The position numbers and the translations under genes were made by a program. From contig NZ_BCZB01000016.1 in NCBI RefSeq assembly GCF_001598495.1, positions 19,156 through 83,155 on the forward strand: a stretch of DNA of 64,000 nt, written 5' to 3'. Each line of letters starts with the position of its first letter. Position 1 is the stretch's first letter. Under the pieces are notes generated by a model, which worked only from the letters and a program-made list of their open reading frames with translations, was not told where the DNA came from and ran no database searches. Positions 1 through 9,749 of the stretch are shown piece after piece. This DNA is from Neokomagataea thailandica NBRC 106555 (GTDB lineage: Bacteria; Pseudomonadota; Alphaproteobacteria; Acetobacterales; Acetobacteraceae).

Positions 1-429
1 CGTCAGAGTGGAGCCATCTTTACTCGGTGCGCTACCAACAATCACCCAGCCGCTTTTCAAAACGGTAAGAGCGGTCGTCAAACCAACACCACCGGGACAT
101 GCTGGCAAATTAGCCGGCAAACTCGCAAATTCCGAGATATTTCCCGTTTCTGGATGGTAGGCTACAATCGTTGTGCCTGTGCCCTGCAAGTTCGTGATGT
201 TGTTGAAGTTCGTCACCAACACATCATTTTTATGCAGCACACCACTATCCTGCGGCATCACAAAAATAGCGTAGGGATTTAGGTCACCATTCCCGGGGCT
301 GGTTGATGCCAGCGTTGCATGCCGGTGAATACTTTCCAAAAACCCGCGCGGCTCTGCCTGTGCCGTTCCCAGAAAAGAGGAGCAAGCGAAACCAACAGCC
401 GCTAACGTTTTAAACGATAAAAAACGCAT
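1..429 (-). CDS. secreted protein of unknown function (3' part outside window)
   Basis: The reading frame opens with ATG at 429 and runs off the left edge with 143 codons visible. The first 25 residues form a signal peptide ending in AQA, so the product is exported. The mature part contains NPYAIFVMPQ, LVTNFNN and GTTIVAYHPETG stretches, reminiscent of NHL or YncE-like beta-propeller proteins that bind or sense periplasmic ligands; this is only a resemblance. It lies 10 bp upstream of nothing recognisable on its own strand and directly follows the porin gene in the same direction, so the two may be co-transcribed. Function unknown. Confidence 0.7.
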   Translation of the reverse strand, partial: MRFLSFKTLAAVGFACSSFLGTAQAEPRGFLESIHRHATLASTSPGNGDLNPYAIFVMPQDSGVLHKNDVLVTNFNNITNLQGTGTTIVAYHPETGNISEFASLPANLPACPGGVGLTTALTVLKSGWVIVGSAPSKDGSTLT

Positions 430-439
430 CATAAAATCC

Positions 440-1933
440 TTACAGAGCAATGTTCGTGCGGAGACCAAAAATAGCCGCATCATGCACACGGCGGTTCGGG
501 TTATTCACGTTCGGCACACCACCAGAAGGATTAAAGATATACTGGAAGTCTGGTTGTATCTGTAACCAACCCGTATATTGGAATTGATACGTCGCTTCTA
601 CGTAGGTCTCACCTGTTTGTGCAGGAGAGTATATCCCTTGATAATACGCTACAGCTTTATCATTCTTAGCTAAAGCGTGACTGACATGCGTATAACCCAT
701 GCCAATGCCGAATGTATCATCCGTACGGTACGGCAGTGGGTCCTTAAACGTAAAACCAAAGTTCATGCTGAAATCAACAGGAACACGTGAGGATTGCGGC
801 GTTCCCATCACACGACCAAACACGTTGAACGTACGGTTCGGATCAAAATGACTGCGCCACAGCATTTGATCCATGACAGCATAGAGCGAAAACGCACCAC
901 GATGCGCTAAAGCATTACCGTTACTATTCGGTGACGCCAGAGGCGTGTATGTATTGTCCAAATACTGATCTGCAAATGGCTCCGAGTTATACCACCCACC
1001 TAAACGATAGACATGAGACAGTGGCTCTACCTCATCAGGGGAGACCATCGCACCGAGGGCTGGATAGACATATTGCAACTCTGCAATAGCCATAACACCC
1101 TTATTCAATGGGAAACTCGTGCCGGATGCGTTCGTCTGCTGTGGATCACCATCCAGATTACGCGTTGGGCTGCCACTATATACGCCACCAATCAAATAAA
1201 GAGGTGTAGCCAGCCAGTAACGTCCACGCACACCAAGAGCAGAAAGCGGATAAGCTGGGCCACCACCTGGCAAATCAGCCGATGGCAGCATAGGCCAGCC
1301 AAACATTGTGTTGGCAAAAACGAGCGCATTGCTGCTGACCATATATTCTTGATCAAGGCTCTGCTGACCAATTTTAATGTCGAGCTTTTGTTGGTCTAAG
1401 AACTTTTGGTCGAACCACAATTCCCACAAACGGGTTGAACGATCTGCTTCGATACCACTCACCGTTTGCAAAACTTGCAGATTATCAGCACTCAAACTCC
1501 GCCCGTGAATTTGTTCCATACTGACGTTGAACGTGCCACCGTACCAACCAAAAGCACGCTGCGTATTCACCTGCAAAGCCGCTTGAAACAAGCCATTATA
1601 ATCAGCACCGCGACGGCTACCACCGCTCACATTGCCGAAAACTTCTGACGTTTCCTGCATAGCCAAAACAGCACCATATTTCCCAAGCTCAGGGCGTAAA
1701 CCCCACATATCGCCTAAGAAATTGGCTGTACGACGCCAATTAGACAAAAACCCAAAAACACCATTGGAAGATTCATCAGCAGCTTCAGCAGCATTTCCAA
1801 TGTTCATGCGCGGCGGTACGGCACGTGCTGTCTGTCCAGCGAACATAACTAAAGCCGTACCCGCTAAAAGCATCCGTCCAACGTGAGAAACATATCTCAC
1901 CGGGGCACGCCTCTTTAAAATTGAATATGTCAT
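440..1933 (-). CDS. carbohydrate-selective outer membrane porin, OprB family
   Basis: The 497-residue protein has an extended signal peptide (about residues 1-38, ending TARA) followed by a beta-rich sequence typical of OprB porins: an early FLGDMWGLRPELGKYG block, repeated GWYGGTFNVSMEQIHG-like strands, and a C-terminal stretch ending in aromatic strands. OprB porins let sugars cross the outer membrane; in acetic acid bacteria they feed periplasmic dehydrogenases. The length is normal for the family. It precedes a secreted-protein gene in the same direction. A 14-bp perfect inverted repeat lies about 75-120 bp upstream of the start and may be an operator. The exact sugar cannot be told from sequence. 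Confidence 0.88.
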   Translation of the reverse strand: MTYSILKRRAPVRYVSHVGRMLLAGTALVMFAGQTARAVPPRMNIGNAAEAADESSNGVFGFLSNWRRTANFLGDMWGLRPELGKYGAVLAMQETSEVFGNVSGGSRRGADYNGLFQAALQVNTQRAFGWYGGTFNVSMEQIHGRSLSADNLQVLQTVSGIEADRSTRLWELWFDQKFLDQQKLDIKIGQQSLDQEYMVSSNALVFANTMFGWPMLPSADLPGGGPAYPLSALGVRGRYWLATPLYLIGGVYSGSPTRNLDGDPQQTNASGTSFPLNKGVMAIAELQYVYPALGAMVSPDEVEPLSHVYRLGGWYNSEPFADQYLDNTYTPLASPNSNGNALAHRGAFSLYAVMDQMLWRSHFDPNRTFNVFGRVMGTPQSSRVPVDFSMNFGFTFKDPLPYRTDDTFGIGMGYTHVSHALAKNDKAVAYYQGIYSPAQTGETYVEATYQFQYTGWLQIQPDFQYIFNPSGGVPNVNNPNRRVHDAAIFGLRTNIAL

Positions 1934-2007
1934 GATCTCTCAATCTGTGAAAATGAGAATAACTCGCATATGTTTCATACATAAAATTTTCGTGCATTCC
2001 AGAAATA

Positions 2008-2052
2008 TTTTGTTGTGAATTTGTTGCTTATTGAAAATAATTCACAACAAAA
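2008..2052. promoter_or_regulatory. 14-bp inverted repeat upstream of the porin
   Basis: TTTTGTTGTGAATT at 2008-2021 is perfectly repeated in inverse at 2039-2052 with a 17-nt spacer. It lies between the porin start and the mscS terminator. It could be an operator for a dimeric regulator or a transcript hairpin at the porin 5' end; no T-run fits a terminator for the minus strand. Confidence 0.45.
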
Positions 2053-2056
2053 ATAC

Positions 2057-2086
2057 AAAAAAACCCGCATACAAGCTGCATGCGGG
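2057..2086 (-). terminator. Rho-independent terminator of mscS
   Basis: On the minus strand CCCGCAT pairs with ATGCGGG over a 9-nt loop and is followed by a run of seven T residues (2057-2063). It sits about 55 bp past the mscS stop codon. Confidence 0.85.
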
Positions 2087-2140
2087 CGAAAATGTCACAG
2101 TGTCTAAAAAAAGCTAATTACGCTCTATAACAAAAAACTC

Positions 2141-2953
2141 TTAGCCAGCTGCTCGTGTCGTTACACCTAAACGATACCCTTCAGCCTTCAATGCTTTGAT
2201 CGCAGCCTCAGAATATTTCGCCGTCAGACCACTCACTGAGCCAGCAGCACACCAGAACTCCAACGTCACAGCAATATTCCCCGGCTTTGCTTGGAAAGAC
2301 ACACCGGCAGACGCTGGATCCAAAATCTGGTCATCCCCCTGCAACAACCCTTCCAAAATAGAACGGGCCTTATCCGTATCATCCGTATAATCAATCATCA
2401 CAGAGACTGCTGCCAAACGGCGTTCACCCTGCGTATTATTGATCACGATATTGTTCGATAGCGTACCATTTGGCACATAAATGACGGCATTGCTGGAATC
2501 ACGCAGGACTGTACGGAACATCTCAATAGAGATCACCTTACCCGTACTTCCACCAGCTGTAATGGAATCACCAATTTTAAAAGGCCGGAACAGCAGGATC
2601 AAAACACCGCCGGCAAAATTCGCCAAGCTACCCTGCAAAGCCATACCAACAGCCAAGCCGGCTGCACCCAACACAGCAACGAATGACGTCGTGGCGATAC
2701 CAACCATTGATGCAACGCTGATCAAAAGCAGCGCCTTTAACAGCATCCCAACAACGCTATTCAAAAACCCACGTAACGTTGGCTCAAGGTGACTTGCCGC
2801 CATCATCCGATCCATGGTCCGCGTGACCATGTTGATAATCTTCCAACCAATCAACAAGACAACAAGAGCGAGAGCCACTTTACTGAGATAGCTTACGATA
2901 ACAGGGATCCATTCGTGGAATTGATCCCACAATGAAGCAACATGATTTCCCAT
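2141..2953 (-). CDS. mscS: small-conductance mechanosensitive channel, MscS family
   Basis: The 270-residue product has three predicted membrane segments (about residues 17-39, 60-82 and 90-123) and then a soluble beta domain. TM3 carries the glycine/alanine-rich pore-lining signature GAAGLAVGMALQGSLANFAGG-type motif followed by the RPFKIGDSI turn that marks MscS proteins. These inner-membrane channels open on membrane tension and release solutes during hypo-osmotic shock, useful for a cell living in sugary media. The length matches E. coli MscS (about 286). It appears to be monocistronic, with a tRNA-Glu gene upstream and its own terminator downstream. Confidence 0.93.
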   Translation of the reverse strand: MGNHVASLWDQFHEWIPVIVSYLSKVALALVVLLIGWKIINMVTRTMDRMMAASHLEPTLRGFLNSVVGMLLKALLLISVASMVGIATTSFVAVLGAAGLAVGMALQGSLANFAGGVLILLFRPFKIGDSITAGGSTGKVISIEMFRTVLRDSSNAVIYVPNGTLSNNIVINNTQGERRLAAVSVMIDYTDDTDKARSILEGLLQGDDQILDPASAGVSFQAKPGNIAVTLEFWCAAGSVSGLTAKYSEAAIKALKAEGYRLGVTTRAAG

Positions 2954-3195
2954 AAACTTTCCTCATATTCTATGACAGACGGCAAATACGTATCTGCTGA
3001 AAACGCATCTACGCTTGGCTTAACCAGCTCTCCGCACCTTTTTTCACAAAGGCCGCCATACTCGTTCATGGAGTAGAAAGTTTTAAGAAGCAAAATGTTG
3101 CATTCAAACGTTACTCTAACGCGTAAACGGTATATATTTTACTGCTTTGAGGATTTATCCTCATAGTCATAAAGTCATTTTACAGACTATTATGA

Positions 3196-3271
3196 TGGTG
3201 TCCCGTACGGGATTCGAACCCGTGTTGCCGCCGTGAAAGGGCGGTGTCCTAGGCCTCTAGACGAACGGGAC
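3196..3271 (-). tRNA. tRNA-Glu (anticodon TTC)
   Basis: The minus strand folds as a full cloverleaf: acceptor GTCCCGT pairs with ACGGGAC, the anticodon loop contains TTC inside CCGCC/GGCGG-type stem, and the T arm has GGTTCGAATCC. The CCA tail is encoded (3196-3198). It stands alone between recJ and mscS. Confidence 0.96.
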
Positions 3272-3324
3272 TGGAGGCGTGAGTGGGTGTATAAGGGGAT
3301 CACCTGACCCCGTCAAGCACTATT

Positions 3325-5118
3325 TTAAACTTTTTCCGCATCAACGATAAAAAAGGTGACACTTTCCCGCCCTTGCCAGTTTTCCGGCCGTAATTGACCC
3401 GCCACATGCAGCGACGGCATGCTCCGATCCTCCAACACAGACGCAAAATCTGCATCACCAGCACGAAACACCAGCCCCTTAAGGGTCACGTGACCATCTT
3501 CCCCACGCAAAAGCACACGCATTGTGTTCCCATCTCGGCCAATACGGTCTGCTTTCACGCATCTCACATTTTGCACCACCAAAACGGGTTCTTCATTTCC
3601 TGGACCAAAAGGGGAAAGGCGGGATAATTGCTTCGCGACATCCAAAGAGGCCCCGTGCACGGTCAAAACCCCGTCAATCCGCAGCGCCTCCCTCGGCGGT
3701 AACAAACGAGCATCCGCTAATGCTTCATCCAAAAGAGCATGAAAAGCGGCCACATTCTCCTCAACGACCGAGAACCCAGCCGCCATCGCATGACCACCCC
3801 CCGTCAGGAGCACCCCAGCTTGTCGTGCAGAAATAATCGCCGCCCCAAGGTCTAGCCCCGGCACCGAACGGGCTGACCCTTTAATCACGCCATCCGCTAA
3901 AGCTCCCACCAAAGCGGGCCTATTAAACTTCTCTTTCAAACGCCCGGCGACAATGCCCACAACTCCAGGATGCCAACCGCCTTGGTGTAGAAAAATAACC
4001 GCATGCCCCGCTTGAACCTGGTGCGCGGCATGCTCCATGGCATATTCAAGGATATCCCCCTCAACCGTTTGCCTCTGACGGTTGACCTGATCCAGTTCCT
4101 CAGCCAATTGCCGCGCGACTTCCGCATCTTCTGATAAAAGAAGGTTCAGCCCCAAATCAGCCTTAGCAATACGCCCACCCGCATTAATCCGTGGGCCCAG
4201 CGCAAAACCACAGGACATAGCACTCGCATCTTCTCGCACCCCCGCGACTGAAGACAGAGTTGTCAAACCTAACCGCTCTCCTCGGGCCATAACCTTTAGG
4301 CCCTGCTGCACAAAAGCACGGTTCAGGCCGACGAGTGGCATCACATCACAAATCGTCGCCAATGCTGTAAGGTCTAATGCTTGGATCAAGCTTGGCTCTT
4401 GATGGTTTTGAAACCACCCTGAACGCCGTAAAACACGAGACACAGCCGTCATGGTCATAAACGTAACGGCTGCTGCACAGATGGACCCTAATCCTGAATC
4501 ACAGTCCAAACGGTTTGGGTTCACCACAATACATTTCGGCAGCACTGCGCCATCAGGCTTATGATGATCCAGAACAATCACATCCGCCTTCTGTGCCAAC
4601 TCATCCAAAACATGAACCGCAGCCGTGCCACAATCAATGCACACAAGAAGACGAGCCCCTTGCTCAATCATCTTATCTAATGCGGGCACATTCGGCCCAT
4701 ACCCTTCGGTAATACGATCCGGGATATGCGTCTGCACCACACAGCCTAACTGGCGCAGGAAATCAGCCATAAGAGCCGTGCCACAGGCACCATCAACGTC
4801 ATAATCACCAAACAGCCCGACAGGTTCTTGCTGACGCACCGCATCCGCCAAGCGCTCTGCCGCACGGTCCATATCTTTCATACAAGAAGGATCTGGCATT
4901 AACGCGCGCAAACGTGGCGTTAAAAAGCTTTCAGCCGTCTCTACGCTAATCCCGCGCGCAGATAAAATACGCGCCAATAACTCCGGTATTCCAAGGCGCT
5001 GTGCCATCCCGAGAGCCGCACGGTGTTCCACGTTCCCCAAAGACGCGTCACGCCATATCCATTGCCGCCCTCCTGCGCTGTATTCAACGCCGAGAACGCA
5101 ATTTGGTGTCTCTGTCAT
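3325..5118 (-). CDS. recJ: single-stranded-DNA-specific exonuclease RecJ
   Basis: A 597-residue DHH-family nuclease. The N-terminal half holds LFGDYDVDGACGTALM (metal-binding motif, about residue 100), VCIDCGTAA, the VLDHHKPD signature and GPRINAGGRIAKADLGL; the C-terminal DHHA1 part has HPGVVGIVAGRLKEKF and SARSVPGLDL. RecJ degrades single-stranded DNA 5' to 3' in recombinational repair and mismatch repair. Length is normal. It is the last gene of an aminotransferase-hom-glpX-recJ run, starting 10 bp after glpX, so it is likely co-transcribed with amino-acid and gluconeogenesis genes, an arrangement found in other Alphaproteobacteria. Confidence 0.96.
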   Translation of the reverse strand: MTETPNCVLGVEYSAGGRQWIWRDASLGNVEHRAALGMAQRLGIPELLARILSARGISVETAESFLTPRLRALMPDPSCMKDMDRAAERLADAVRQQEPVGLFGDYDVDGACGTALMADFLRQLGCVVQTHIPDRITEGYGPNVPALDKMIEQGARLLVCIDCGTAAVHVLDELAQKADVIVLDHHKPDGAVLPKCIVVNPNRLDCDSGLGSICAAAVTFMTMTAVSRVLRRSGWFQNHQEPSLIQALDLTALATICDVMPLVGLNRAFVQQGLKVMARGERLGLTTLSSVAGVREDASAMSCGFALGPRINAGGRIAKADLGLNLLLSEDAEVARQLAEELDQVNRQRQTVEGDILEYAMEHAAHQVQAGHAVIFLHQGGWHPGVVGIVAGRLKEKFNRPALVGALADGVIKGSARSVPGLDLGAAIISARQAGVLLTGGGHAMAAGFSVVEENVAAFHALLDEALADARLLPPREALRIDGVLTVHGASLDVAKQLSRLSPFGPGNEEPVLVVQNVRCVKADRIGRDGNTMRVLLRGEDGHVTLKGLVFRAGDADFASVLEDRSMPSLHVAGQLRPENWQGRESVTFFIVDAEKV

Positions 5119-5128
5119 GCTTTACCGT

Positions 5129-6130
5129 TCAGTCTAAACCATGCGCCCCAAGACGCCGATCATGTAAGCTCTCAATATAACGCACTGTGCCAGTCAACGA
5201 ACGCATCACCAATGAATTCGTCCTCACCCGATGCGTGCCCACACCTTGCACACCACGCAATAACGGCCCTGTCGTCACACCTGATGCACAAAACAACACC
5301 GGACCAGACGCCATATCATTCAAAAATAAACGCCGCGCAGGGTCCCGACCATGCGCCATATCTTCCGCCCGCTTTCGCTGCGCAGCGTTTTCAAACAGCA
5401 AACGCCCCTGCATTTGCCCACCAACACACCGCAATGCTGCTGCCGCCAAAACACCCTCTGGCGCACCACCTGACCCCGCGTAAAGATCAACGCCACCTTC
5501 TGGCAGGCATGTTGCAATAGCCGCCGCAACATCACCATCCGTCACCAGCATCACACGCGCTCCGGCTTCACGAGCATGCGCGATCAAATCCTCATGTCGT
5601 TCTCGATCCAGAGCACACAAAACCAGCTCCGAAATATCTTTACCTTTCGCCTTTGCCAGCGAACGTAAATTCGTACGAATAGAGGAGTCTAAATCAACAA
5701 CATCATCTGGCAAATCAGGGCCAACGACAATTTTTTCCATGTAAACATCGGGAGCATGGAGGAAACCGCCACGCTCAGCCAAGGCTACAACCGTTAAGGC
5801 GCTGGGCAGGCTCCTCGCACATAAATTCGTGCCTTCCAACGGATCAACGGCAATGTCCATCGCTGGGCCACCACAGCCAACACGCTCCCCAATATACAAC
5901 ATGGGGGCTTCGTCCATCTCGCCTTCACCGATGGTCACCACACCATCAATCGAGACTGTATCAAATGCCGCACGCATCGCCTCCACTGCGGCCCCATCTG
6001 CCTCATTTTTACACCCGCGCCCCGTCCATACGGCGGCAGCGATGGCGGCGGCTTCCGTAACACGCACCAGTTCGAGAGCTAGGTTACGATCTTTGGGATA
6101 CTCAGGGGGAGCGATGCGCGCGGCACTCAT
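5129..6130 (-). CDS. glpX: class II fructose-1,6-bisphosphatase GlpX
   Basis: The 333-residue protein contains the GlpX metal and substrate motifs VVTIGEGEMDEAPMLYIGE, DIAVDPLEGTN and YAGSGGAPEGVLAAAAL. It hydrolyses fructose 1,6-bisphosphate to fructose 6-phosphate in gluconeogenesis and the pentose phosphate cycle, which acetic acid bacteria depend on heavily because glycolysis is often incomplete. Its ATG overlaps the last four bases of hom, indicating translational coupling. The canonical DPLEGT loop reads DPLEGTNLCAR, slightly unusual but with the metal ligands kept. Confidence 0.95.
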   Translation of the reverse strand: MSAARIAPPEYPKDRNLALELVRVTEAAAIAAAVWTGRGCKNEADGAAVEAMRAAFDTVSIDGVVTIGEGEMDEAPMLYIGERVGCGGPAMDIAVDPLEGTNLCARSLPSALTVVALAERGGFLHAPDVYMEKIVVGPDLPDDVVDLDSSIRTNLRSLAKAKGKDISELVLCALDRERHEDLIAHAREAGARVMLVTDGDVAAAIATCLPEGGVDLYAGSGGAPEGVLAAAALRCVGGQMQGRLLFENAAQRKRAEDMAHGRDPARRLFLNDMASGPVLFCASGVTTGPLLRGVQGVGTHRVRTNSLVMRSLTGTVRYIESLHDRRLGAHGLD

Positions 6131-7416
6131 TGCAAACTATCCTCAATTTTCAGCACCAATGGTTCACCATTCACGGCTGACAACGCTGCCAAGCCAGCCG
6201 CCGCAGCACGCACTGTCCGCTCCATCACACGATGCGTAACGATCGCGACATGGGCACGCCCCGGAGCGGCTTCATGCTGGGAAACCAAATGCACAGACAC
6301 ATCATGGTCACGCAAAACTGAGGTCAAATCAGCCATCGTTCCTGAACGGTCAGCAACATCCAGCCGCACATAGAAAGCACTCTCCACGTCATCCAATGGC
6401 GCACAATCAACCACTTCAGGAACAGAGGACACCCCCCATACTGGCAGAGAAGCACCACGCGCTAGATCCACCAAGTCCGCAACCACAGCACTGGCGGTCG
6501 GCCCTTCACCGGCACCACGACCAGAAATCGTCATCGGGCCGGAGAAAGGGCCAAACGTTGTGACGGCGTTAAATACACCTTCAACAGATGCTACCGGCAC
6601 CGATACAGGCACCATGCACGGACGTACCCAAGCCTCAAGCGGCTTACCCTCTTGCTGACGTGCCAGCCCTAACAGCTTGATGCGATAACCAAGTTCCGTC
6701 GCGAAGCGCAAATCCGCCGACGTCACGTCCCGAATACCGTGCACCGAAAGACTATCAAACCGGATTGGACGGAAAGCGATACCCGCCAAAATAGCCAGTT
6801 TATGCGCAGCATCCCATCCATCGACATCTGTGGAAGGCTCTGCTTCTGCATAACCTTTAGCCTGTGCCTCAGCCAGAACATCCGCGAAGTCACGACCTGT
6901 CGCACGCATTTCGGTCAGGATGTAATTACACGTCCCGTTCAAAATACCACCGACACTCTCCAAACGGTCTGCTGCCAAAGCTTCACGCACCAGCTTAATC
7001 GCGGGGATACCGCCCGCAACAGCAGCTTCATAAAATAACGTTGTATTGTGCTTTGAAGCCAATGCTGTGAGGGCACCACCATGCAAAGCAACCAAGGCTT
7101 TATTGGCTGTGACAACAGGTATCCCACGTGCGAGCGCAGCTTCGACCATCGCACGAGCAGAACCTTCTGAACCGCCAATCAATTCAACAGCAACATCGAT
7201 CTCTGCATCTTGCGCTAAGGCAACAGGGTCATCATACCACCGCAAACCATCCAGCGAGACACCACGATCCCGCGTGCGGCTGCGTGCGCTCACAGCCACA
7301 ACCTCAATCGAGCGGCCACCACGCGCCGTTAACTCCGCAGCATGCGCCCGCAGAAGTTTAATAACGCCAACACCAACCGTGCCAAGGCCCGCTAGGCCAA
7401 TACGTAATGGTTTCAT
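6127..7416 (-). CDS. hom: homoserine dehydrogenase
   Basis: A 429-residue enzyme with an N-terminal Rossmann domain (GLAGLGTVGVGVIKLL), the ANKALVA motif, the catalytic-domain signature GGIPAIKLVREALA followed by GGILNGTCNYILTEM, and a C-terminal ACT domain (around residues 345-425) that normally binds threonine for feedback control. It reduces aspartate semialdehyde to homoserine, leading to threonine and methionine. It overlaps both neighbours by four bases (aminotransferase upstream, glpX downstream), so the three are one operon. Confidence 0.96.
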   Translation of the reverse strand: MKPLRIGLAGLGTVGVGVIKLLRAHAAELTARGGRSIEVVAVSARSRTRDRGVSLDGLRWYDDPVALAQDAEIDVAVELIGGSEGSARAMVEAALARGIPVVTANKALVALHGGALTALASKHNTTLFYEAAVAGGIPAIKLVREALAADRLESVGGILNGTCNYILTEMRATGRDFADVLAEAQAKGYAEAEPSTDVDGWDAAHKLAILAGIAFRPIRFDSLSVHGIRDVTSADLRFATELGYRIKLLGLARQQEGKPLEAWVRPCMVPVSVPVASVEGVFNAVTTFGPFSGPMTISGRGAGEGPTASAVVADLVDLARGASLPVWGVSSVPEVVDCAPLDDVESAFYVRLDVADRSGTMADLTSVLRDHDVSVHLVSQHEAAPGRAHVAIVTHRVMERTVRAAAAGLAALSAVNGEPLVLKIEDSLQ

Positions 7417-8651
7417 GATGATACCACCTTTGATCCTGTATCTGCCGAAGACATGTCCGCTGGGCGGCTTATTCCATGTCGGCTCATAAATCCTTTGATG
7501 GAGCGCGTTGCTTGACGCAAACGCTGCGTATTTTCCACCAACCCAATGCGCACAAAGCCTTCGCCATACTCACCAAAGCCTAAACCCGGTGCAACGGCAA
7601 CGCCGGCTTCCTTCATCAATAATTTTGAGAACTCAACACTGCCCATTTCGGTGAATTTCTCCGGAATAGGCGCCCATGCAAACATGGACCCTTCTGGCGT
7701 TGGCACATCCCAACCCGCAGCATGCAACCCACGCAACAAAACATCACGCCGGTCACGATAGAGGTTGCGCATATCATTCACGTAATCTTGCGGCCCATTC
7801 AGCGCAGCAACTGATGCCACTTGAATGGGGGTAAAGGCGCCATAGTCCAAATAAGACTTAATCCGCGTCAGTGCCTGAATAAGCCGAGGATTACCAACAG
7901 CAAACCCCATACGCCAACCCGCCATAGAATACGTCTTAGACAGTGACGTAAACTCTACTGCAACATCCTTTGCGCCGGGCACAGACAAGATCGAAGGCGG
8001 TGGCGTATCACCAAAATAAATCTCGCTATACGCAAGATCAGAGAGGATCCAGACCCCTTCACGGCGAGCAAAGGTGACCAGTTCTTTGTAAAAATCAATA
8101 TCTGCTAAAAATGCCGTCGGGTTAGACGGAAAATTGACAATAAGAGCTGTAGGCTTTGGTACAGAATGCTTCACAGCACGATACAACGCCCGCAGCATAT
8201 CCTCATCTGGCGTTGCCGGAATAGAACGCACAGAAGCACCCGCAATCATAAAACCGAACTGATGAATGGGGTATGATGGGTTCGGCACCAGAATAGTATC
8301 ACCCGGGCTGGTGATCGCCGATGCCAGATTAGCCAGCCCCTCTTTGGAGCCCAGTGTCACGATCACTTCCGTTTCCGGGTCAACCTTCACACCAAATCGG
8401 CGTTCATAATACGCTGCCTGCGCGCGCCGTAGCCCAGGGATCCCTCGGCTCACTGAATAACCATGCACACGCGGATTATTCAGTGTTTCCACCAATTTCT
8501 GCGTTACGTGTTCCGGCGGCTTTGAATCCGGGTTTCCCATCCCAAGGTCAATAATGTCCTCACCGGCCGCACGGGCGGCTGCCTTGGCCTTGTTCACTTC
8601 AGCGAACACATAAGGGGGCAGGCGGCGGATACGATGGAACTCTTCAGTCAT
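7413..8651 (-). CDS. PLP-dependent class I/II aminotransferase (AlaC-like)
   Basis: The 412-residue fold-type I aminotransferase carries IDLGMGNPDSKPP near the N terminus, NPSYPIHQFG, NFPSNPTA and the PLP-lysine motif SLSKTYSMAGWRMGFAVG (about residue 240). Close relatives are annotated either as AlaC glutamate-pyruvate aminotransferase or as LL-diaminopimelate aminotransferase. Location immediately ahead of hom suits a role in aspartate-family or alanine metabolism, but the substrate is not settled by sequence. It overlaps hom by four bases. Confidence 0.9.
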   Translation of the reverse strand: MTEEFHRIRRLPPYVFAEVNKAKAAARAAGEDIIDLGMGNPDSKPPEHVTQKLVETLNNPRVHGYSVSRGIPGLRRAQAAYYERRFGVKVDPETEVIVTLGSKEGLANLASAITSPGDTILVPNPSYPIHQFGFMIAGASVRSIPATPDEDMLRALYRAVKHSVPKPTALIVNFPSNPTAFLADIDFYKELVTFARREGVWILSDLAYSEIYFGDTPPPSILSVPGAKDVAVEFTSLSKTYSMAGWRMGFAVGNPRLIQALTRIKSYLDYGAFTPIQVASVAALNGPQDYVNDMRNLYRDRRDVLLRGLHAAGWDVPTPEGSMFAWAPIPEKFTEMGSVEFSKLLMKEAGVAVAPGLGFGEYGEGFVRIGLVENTQRLRQATRSIKGFMSRHGISRPADMSSADTGSKVVSS

Positions 8652-8721
8652 GACCAGCTCAAAGTTAACAAATTGAATGGATCAACGACGATAGACAGGT
8701 TTTCACAGAAGCGAAACAGCC

Positions 8722-9627
8722 TTACTTTACAATGCGGATCCGAACCCCATCACCAATCGCTTCGCCTTCAATATCAATCATTGTTTGCGGCACACCTTGT
8801 ACGACCAACCCGCGTGCTACAACTTGTGCACGTAACAGCCCTAAAGCAACCTCACGCACTTGGTCAGATACGGATAAACCCGCATCTGCGCTCATCGCGG
8901 CACCAAAGCCTATAATTTTTATTCGCTGCCCATTTCTCTGACCAGCAAGACGACGATATGCCGCCGTCGGATTACCCACAGTTTGGTCTGAGGCCACTTG
9001 GAAACGAATAAGCGTCCCCTCTGGGGTGGATGCATCAATATCCGGGGTCACAGCCTCTGACGCACCAGTAGACGCTGGCACAGAAAAACCGGGGAAAGAA
9101 ACAGATACTGGCGGCGCATTCATCATCTCCGGCAATGTACCTGAAGAAATTGCGCCTTTCATCACGACCTGCGGCATGGCCAGCTCGGCTGTCACATGCG
9201 GCTTCACGGGTACTGGCACTGTAGGCTTCTCGTCTGTCGTCCCCATAGTCGCATTATTCGCCGTCACGATAGGAGCGGGCGGCACCGCCTTTGGCACAGT
9301 CGGAAGAGGCCCCTGAGCCGCACTCTCACGCTGGGCGAGATTACGGTCCATTTCCAACTGTTGCGTTTGAAGCTCACGCGCGGCTGGAGAAGGTAAATCT
9401 GGAGCTTCCATCGGGGTTTGACTAACATGCGGGTAAGGCACGCTTTGTCCCGGCGGTGGCGGACGCAACTGCGCAATTTCTCCACCTTCAAAACTATGCC
9501 ACCACTGGTTGGTCGTCTCAACACCATCTTGGTGTGCACACCCCGCCAGCCCTAACAGGAGACCACCGACCACAATTCCGTGTTTTCGTCCAAGCACCGC
9601 CGCGACCCCGCTCTTGTTTTGGCCCAA
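8722..9627 (-). CDS. putative lipoprotein with OmpA-like C-terminal region
   Basis: The frame opens at TTG 9627 and encodes 301 residues; GTG codons a little downstream could also start it. A hydrophobic segment ends in the lipobox LAGC (Cys about residue 30), so the product is probably an outer-membrane or periplasmic lipoprotein. The middle is proline-rich and disordered. The last 90 residues (IRFQVASDQTVGN, YRRLAGQRNGQRIKIIGFG, ARGLVVQGVP) resemble an OmpA/MotB peptidoglycan-associating fold, though weakly. It is divergent from clpP and is followed by the aminotransferase operon. Function unknown. Confidence 0.65.
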   Translation of the reverse strand: MGQNKSGVAAVLGRKHGIVVGGLLLGLAGCAHQDGVETTNQWWHSFEGGEIAQLRPPPPGQSVPYPHVSQTPMEAPDLPSPAARELQTQQLEMDRNLAQRESAAQGPLPTVPKAVPPAPIVTANNATMGTTDEKPTVPVPVKPHVTAELAMPQVVMKGAISSGTLPEMMNAPPVSVSFPGFSVPASTGASEAVTPDIDASTPEGTLIRFQVASDQTVGNPTAAYRRLAGQRNGQRIKIIGFGAAMSADAGLSVSDQVREVALGLLRAQVVARGLVVQGVPQTMIDIEGEAIGDGVRIRIVK

Positions 9628-9749
9628 CCAAAAGATGAAATTCTATGAAACCTAGCCTCTCTTGCTCTCTATGGCGAGACTTCGTGCACTGTCGGGCTTG
9701 GCACCGAGGCAAACGAGGCGCAGGATAGGGGAAGAAGACGCTGGACCAC

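Noticed and set aside
1013..1399. 128-codon plus-strand frame inside the porin gene
   Set aside because: Antisense shadow of OprB; no ribosome site, no recognisable domain, and the porin frame is far better supported.
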